Notes under the pieces: model-generated
What the model saw: the letters and a program-made list of their open reading frames with translations, nothing else
What the model was told of the DNA's origin: nothing
The model's database searches: none
NCBI GenBank assembly: GCA_964461835.1
Contig: CAYWVO010000001.1
Span: 62,001-126,000, forward strand
DNA: 64,000 bases
Source: CAYWVO01 sp964461835
GTDB taxonomy: Bacteria > Zixibacteria > MSB-5A5 > WJJR01 > JAJRUJ01
Direction: 5' to 3'
Part shown: piece by piece, positions 59,921 through 64,000 of the stretch
Position numbering within the stretch: position 1 is the stretch's first letter
Layout of the letters: each line of letters begins with the position of its first letter
Position numbers and translations under genes: made by a program

Positions 59921-61945
59921 GTGATGAACATTCCAAAGGACATCCAAGCCGAAATCGCCGAACTCCGCAAAGAACTCCACTATCACAACTACCGCTATTA
60001 CACCCTTGATGATCCGGTCATTGCCGACGCCGAATACGACGCCTTGCTCGACCGGCTGTTGGAATTGGAACGAAAATACCCCGAACTGGTAACTCCCGAT
60101 TCACCGAGTCAGCGGGTGGGGGCGCCGCCCCTCCCGGCTTTTGAAACAGTAGCGCACCGTCAGCGGATGCTCAGCCTCGGCAAGGTCAATACCGCCGAGG
60201 AGTTTCACGAATTCGTTGCCCGGATGGGCCGCCAACTCGGGGAACCGCAAGAGGCTTTCCCGGTGGTAACTGAGCCTAAATTCGACGGATTGGCGGTAGA
60301 GCTTATTTACGATGATGGGGTGCTGGTCCGTGGCTTGACTCGTGGCGACGGGGTGCGGGGCGAGGATGTGACAGCGAATCTGCGGACGATTAAATCAATA
60401 CCATTGCGTTTGCTCGTCGCGTCCGCTCCGCCATTAATCGAGGTGCGCGGTGAAGCGATTATCGGCAAGCAGGATTTTGACCGTCTAAACCGCCAGCGAA
60501 TCGCCGCCGGCGAGGAAGCCTACGCCAATCCCCGCAACACCGCGGCGGGAGCGATCCGACAGCTCGATTCCAGGGTTACTGCAGCCCGGCCGCTGGTCTT
60601 TTTCGCGTACGGAATCGGTGTCGTCGAGGGCAAGGTATTCACGGGGCAATATGCAGCATTGGACTTTTTGCGCGAAGCAGGATTCAAAATCACGCCACAC
60701 CTGAGACTCTGTAGCTCATCCGAAGAGGTGGAAGATTTTTACCAGCAGATGTCGTCAGAACGGGACACAAGCGATTACGAAATGGACGGCATTGTGATTA
60801 AAGTTGACTCTTTTGCCATCCAACGCAAACTGGGCGACGTATCCCGCTCCCCCCGCTGGGCGGTTGCCTGGAAATTCCCCGCAGTGGAGGCGACCACGGT
60901 GGTGGAAGACATTATCCCGCAGGTGGGACGAACCGGTATTATCACGCCGGTTGCTGCGCTGCGGCCGGTACAGGTGGGTGGAGTGGAGGTTCGGCGGGCC
61001 AGTTTGCATAATGAGGACGAACTAAATAAAAAAGATATTCGGATCGGTGACACCGTCGTGGTCCGCCGTGCGGGTGATGTGATTCCCGAAGTGGTGAAGC
61101 CGATTCCCGAAAAACGTACCGGCACAGAACGGTACTTCGCCTTCCCAACCTCCTGTCCGGTCTGCGGCTCAGCGGTCGAACGGGTGCCCGGTGGGGCGTT
61201 TCATCGCTGCACCGGTTTAGCCTGTCCGGCGCAAGTGAAAGAACGCATCATCCACTTTGCCGGCAAAAGCGGTGTGGATATTGACGGGTTAGGAGAAAAA
61301 CTCATTGAACAACTTGTGGAGCGAAAGATAACCACCGATCCTTCCGGCCTGTATTTTCTTACCAAAGACACCTTGTTGGGACTAGAGCGCATGGGCCCCA
61401 AACTCGCTGAAAACCTGCTGGAAGCCATCGATCAATCGCGGCACCCCACGCTGCCCCGATTACTGGCTGCGTTGGGTATCCCCGGTGTTGGGGAACACCT
61501 AGCGACGGTTCTCGCCGAATCGTTCGGTTCGATTGAGGCGGTGCAACAGGCCAGTGTTGAACGGCTCCAGGAAACACCGGAGATTGGTCCAATTGTCGCA
61601 GAAAATATCCACAGCTTCTTTCGGGACGACAACAACCTGCGGGTATTGCAGGCGCTCCGGGATGGTGGGATGGCATTTCCCACCAGCAAGACCACATCTT
61701 CTGCGGGTTCATGGAAAGGGCAGACATTTGTTTTAACCGGTACGCTGGACCACTTTACCCGCGGCTCGGCCAAGGAGCAGATTGTGGCTCGCGGCGGGAA
61801 AGTAACCGGTTCAGTCTCCAAAAACACCTCAGTGGTGATCGCCGGAGAAAATCCCGGATCCAAGCTGGATAAGGCACAAAAGCTGGGCGTCACGATCTGG
61901 AATGAGGAGGAATTCACCCGGCAACTGGGGGCAACGCATGACTGA
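59921..61945 (+). CDS. ligA: NAD-dependent DNA ligase
   Basis: About 674 residues. The GTG at 59921 (GGAG nine bases upstream) or the ATG at 59924 is preferred over an upstream TTG that falls in the terminator T run. Domains: Ia (HNYRYYTLDDPVIADAEYD), adenylation with the nucleophile Lys in TEPKFDGLAVEL, OB fold, a four-Cys zinc finger (CPVCGSA...CTGLACPAQ), helix-hairpin-helix repeats (LLAALGIPGVGEHLA) and a C-terminal BRCT (GQTFVLTGTLDHFTR). It seals nicks in replication and repair. It is followed by an overlapping permease gene. Confidence 0.96.
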   Translation: MMNIPKDIQAEIAELRKELHYHNYRYYTLDDPVIADAEYDALLDRLLELERKYPELVTPDSPSQRVGAPPLPAFETVAHRQRMLSLGKVNTAEEFHEFVARMGRQLGEPQEAFPVVTEPKFDGLAVELIYDDGVLVRGLTRGDGVRGEDVTANLRTIKSIPLRLLVASAPPLIEVRGEAIIGKQDFDRLNRQRIAAGEEAYANPRNTAAGAIRQLDSRVTAARPLVFFAYGIGVVEGKVFTGQYAALDFLREAGFKITPHLRLCSSSEEVEDFYQQMSSERDTSDYEMDGIVIKVDSFAIQRKLGDVSRSPRWAVAWKFPAVEATTVVEDIIPQVGRTGIITPVAALRPVQVGGVEVRRASLHNEDELNKKDIRIGDTVVVRRAGDVIPEVVKPIPEKRTGTERYFAFPTSCPVCGSAVERVPGGAFHRCTGLACPAQVKERIIHFAGKSGVDIDGLGEKLIEQLVERKITTDPSGLYFLTKDTLLGLERMGPKLAENLLEAIDQSRHPTLPRLLAALGIPGVGEHLATVLAESFGSIEAVQQASVERLQETPEIGPIVAENIHSFFRDDNNLRVLQALRDGGMAFPTSKTTSSAGSWKGQTFVLTGTLDHFTRGSAKEQIVARGGKVTGSVSKNTSVVIAGENPGSKLDKAQKLGVTIWNEEEFTRQLGATHD

Positions 61946-63353
61946 TCAACCCTACGGGCGGCCCTTGCGCCGTTCGCGACAAAGAAAACAATCTTCACCG
62001 GATAAAGATAAAAAGAGTGCGACGGAAAACCAGAATTCCAGGCAGAATAAAAGCTCGGCAAAGGAAAGCGACACGAGTCATACTGCCACCACCCTCCCTC
62101 GTCGCTCATTGAAGCGCGACTCACGCGAGCGTTCTTCCGGAAAGTCGCGAACTGATCGGCAACAGCGAGACAGCAAAAAATCATCTCAGCGTGGGCGGCC
62201 ACCCTCACGAAAACACGATTCACGGCAATCTTCGGGTTCCCGCAAACCATCGTCAAAACGCCCCAGCCGGCGGCCGACCTCCGGAATTACATTAGAATCT
62301 ATCGCCCTTCCCATTCTCACCATCATGGCGGCAACCGCATTTCTCTATTATGCGGCACCCATCCTGGTTCCCCTAATTGCGGCAATTGCTCTTGCTTTTG
62401 TGTTGGCGCCGGTAGTCAACGCGTTGAAAAACGTGCGCGTACCTCACGGTCTCGCGGTCGCACTTGTCATGCTGGCAGGAGCAATTGTCCTGGTGGTAGG
62501 TGGATACGTGATCTTTCAGGAATCGGCACAACTCGCCAACGAAATGCCGGGGTACTACCAAACGGTGAAGGGCTGGCTGGCGGATGGACTGGTAATCTAT
62601 CAATCCTGGCAGGCTGCGTCCGGCGGGATCTTGCCGGAGCTCGAGCAATCCGCACTGGAGAATGTCACCTTCTCTGATATTTCCGGGGTCGGCGGTTATT
62701 TGTTTAAAGGTCTTGGCTCGGTGCTTTCGTCCTTTTTCGGCATTATTATGATTGTCCTCCTGACGTTATTTATCCTCCTGGATCAACAAGGTATCCACAA
62801 GCGGTTACTGGCCGCGCTGGGAGGAAATACCGATAATTCTGCCGCCATTCTGCGCGCAATCGACGAACAGCTCCGTGGATTCTTACAAGTTAAATTTATT
62901 ACGACTATTGCGTTAGCGGTGGTGTTCACCGTCGGGCTGCTGATTATGGATGTTTCGTACGCCTACGTGTGGGGACCGCTGGCAGCGGCGCTTAATTTGA
63001 TTCCCTATATCGGCTCCATCATCGGCATGGTTCCACCGGCGATCATGGCCGGGGTCCAGACCGGCGGTATTGTATTGCCCTTATGGGTCGTGGCGTTTTT
63101 TGTGATTATCCAATTAGTCGAGAGTAATGTCATCACACCGAAGTTGGTGGGCGACAAAGTCAATTTGAATCTGCTTGCTGTGTTGCTTTCCACGGTATAT
63201 TGGGGTTGGCTCTGGGGAATGGTGGGCGTGTTGCTAGCCGTACCAATTACGGCGGCAGTCAAAGTTATCTGTGCGCAGATCCAACCGTTGCGGCCGATTG
63301 CCGTAGTTCTGGGTGGTGACCCGGATACGGACCCGGCACTGGTGAGAAAGTAA
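61938..63353 (+). CDS. AI-2E family (PerM-type) transporter with basic N-terminal extension
   Basis: About 471 residues from the ATG at 61938, which overlaps the ligA stop by eight bases and has GGGGG upstream. Residues 1 to about 110 are a hydrophilic Arg/Lys/Ser/Gln-rich tail without hydrophobic segments; the rest has about eight transmembrane helices and AI-2E/UPF0118 hallmarks (LVPLIAAIALAFVLAPVVNAL, YVWGPLAAALNLIPYIGSIIG, VESNVITPKLVGDKVNLN). Members export varied small solutes. The basic tail is not usual in the family and is probably cytoplasmic. Substrate unknown. Confidence 0.85.
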   Translation: MTDQPYGRPLRRSRQRKQSSPDKDKKSATENQNSRQNKSSAKESDTSHTATTLPRRSLKRDSRERSSGKSRTDRQQRDSKKSSQRGRPPSRKHDSRQSSGSRKPSSKRPSRRPTSGITLESIALPILTIMAATAFLYYAAPILVPLIAAIALAFVLAPVVNALKNVRVPHGLAVALVMLAGAIVLVVGGYVIFQESAQLANEMPGYYQTVKGWLADGLVIYQSWQAASGGILPELEQSALENVTFSDISGVGGYLFKGLGSVLSSFFGIIMIVLLTLFILLDQQGIHKRLLAALGGNTDNSAAILRAIDEQLRGFLQVKFITTIALAVVFTVGLLIMDVSYAYVWGPLAAALNLIPYIGSIIGMVPPAIMAGVQTGGIVLPLWVVAFFVIIQLVESNVITPKLVGDKVNLNLLAVLLSTVYWGWLWGMVGVLLAVPITAAVKVICAQIQPLRPIAVVLGGDPDTDPALVRK

Positions 63354-63773
63354 ATGGAGATAGATGTTTCCCCGGACCAAATCTGGTACTACAAACTCGG
63401 TACTCCGATAGAAGAATGTCGTTCACGCCTGGCCAGGGAGAACCTGGGTCCGGGTGAGGAACGCCCATTGCGTGACGGCACCTATGACGGGATGTATGTC
63501 GAGGCTTTCGGTGAACGCTGGCTGGCTACCGTGACCTTTCGTGACGGCAAGCTCTTCCGGCAGACACTGCTGCTCACTCTCAGTGATCGTAAAGCGTTAA
63601 AACGAATTTACCAAAACGTCAAAGAGGAATTCGGGATGGGGGTTCGCCACGGCCTGTTTAAGCCATCCGCCTATAGTTGGGATTACAAAACGTCGCAGTT
63701 GATTCTGACGATAAAAGATGCGGGGCCGTTACAGGGGATTTTGTTGATTCTCACGGCCAAGAATTCAGGCTAG
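63354..63773 (+). CDS. Hypothetical protein, small soluble
   Basis: A 139-residue protein, no signal peptide or transmembrane helix. It reads as alpha/beta (IWYYKLGTPIEECRSRLA, RWLATVTFRDGKLFRQTLLL, RIYQNVKEEFGMGVRH, QLILTIKDAGPLQGILLIL) and may be a small adaptor or enzyme. No family recognised. The ATG follows the permease stop directly, with no gap, so it is almost certainly cotranslated with it. Confidence 0.65.
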   Translation: MEIDVSPDQIWYYKLGTPIEECRSRLARENLGPGEERPLRDGTYDGMYVEAFGERWLATVTFRDGKLFRQTLLLTLSDRKALKRIYQNVKEEFGMGVRHGLFKPSAYSWDYKTSQLILTIKDAGPLQGILLILTAKNSG

Positions 63774-63871
63774 TATTTTATCGGCAGGGAGTAGCGAAAT
63801 TGCCGCGTTTCACCCGGCGCTGATGTGCGTGTCAGGATACAGCCGCAATCTATTCCCGCTACGGATTCACA

Positions 63872-63901
63872 CAGGCAGGATATCATGTGATGTCCTGCCT
63901 G
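63872..63901. repeat. Intergenic palindrome
   Basis: CAGGCAGGATATCA and TGATGTCCTGCCTG are inverted copies with one G-T mismatch, forming a near-perfect hairpin with a tiny loop. It lies between the plus-strand gene ending at 63773 and a probable convergent minus-strand gene. No T run follows on either strand, so it may be a factor-assisted terminator or a REP-like element. Confidence 0.5.
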
Positions 63902-63925
63902 GATTGCGCAATCACTTTCGCGGCT

Positions 63926-64000
63926 TTATTCCAAAGTCATCGGGTCCCGCAACGGGAGAATTTTCACTTCTCCGAAATCCGAAAATCGAGCGGGGTCTTT
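63926..64000 (-). CDS. Possible C-terminus of a gene running off the right edge
   Basis: On the minus strand an open frame of 24 codons enters from the edge and ends in TAA at 63926-63928 (KDPARFSDFGEVKILPLRDP, then MTLE). Its composition is protein-like, but the fragment is too short to assign. Confidence 0.3.
   Translation of the reverse strand, partial: KDPARFSDFGEVKILPLRDPMTLE

Noticed and set aside
1..64000. CRISPR arrays, transposases, integrases, phage genes, rRNA genes
   Set aside because: No spaced direct repeats, recombinase motifs or rRNA signatures were noticed; the only tandem repeat is inside the small lipoprotein gene.

Overview
This window is a dense, mostly minus-strand stretch of a Gram-negative (diderm) bacterial chromosome. 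Evidence for an outer membrane is direct: a near-complete lipid A/Kdo gene set, a complete Tol-Pal cluster and several predicted lipoproteins. The fused LpxC-FabZ protein is typical of the Fibrobacteres-Chlorobi-Bacteroidetes (FCB) superphylum. Together with an archaeal-type geranylgeranyl reductase and several unplaceable proteins, this suggests an uncultured FCB-affiliated lineage such as Zixibacteria or a relative. That placement is inference; no 16S rRNA is present.

Layout. 1-3.8 kb (minus): murJ lipid II flippase, a SIMPL-domain protein and an NCS2 purine permease. 3.9-4.2 kb (plus): rpsT with its terminator. 4.2-8.6 kb (minus): four uncharacterised membrane-protein genes with start-stop overlaps, followed by a two-cluster ferredoxin overlapping a geranylgeranyl reductase. 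8.7-19.5 kb (minus): a lipid A operon in the order lpxC-fabZ, lpxA, Gfo/Idh oxidoreductase, lpxB, waaA, lpxK, nadB, guaA, lpxH. 19.6-21.7 kb: a stand-alone RelA/SpoT-type zinc-finger protein fused to a winged helix, deoB and a small membrane protein.

21.7-53.6 kb is a single unidirectional information-processing block. In transcription order it runs tRNA-Thr, tuf, rpmG, tRNA-Trp, secE, nusG, rplK, rplA, rplJ, rplL, rpoB, rpoC, rpsL, rpsG, fusA, then the S10, spc and alpha operons through rpoA and rplQ. It starts at a strong sigma70-like promoter at 53556-53583 and ends at a clear terminator at 21707-21737. An internal terminator-like hairpin lies before fusA and an internal promoter candidate before rpsJ. 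Several ribosomal proteins (L30, S5, S3, L17) carry low-complexity charged tails.

53.6-59.3 kb (minus) is a Tol-Pal cluster: tolQ/exbB, tolR/exbD, a TonB-like TolA substitute, tolB, pal, ybgF/cpoB and an unknown gene. 59.5-63.8 kb (plus) holds a small repeat-containing lipoprotein, ligA, an AI-2E-type permease and an unknown gene.

No CRISPR array, transposase, integrase or phage gene was seen. The most interesting unexplained content is the four-gene membrane cluster (with ferredoxin and reductase downstream), the zinc-finger/winged-helix protein, the lpxH gene whose essential N-terminal motif lies upstream of every canonical start codon, and the methionine/aspartate/threonine-repeat lipoprotein.
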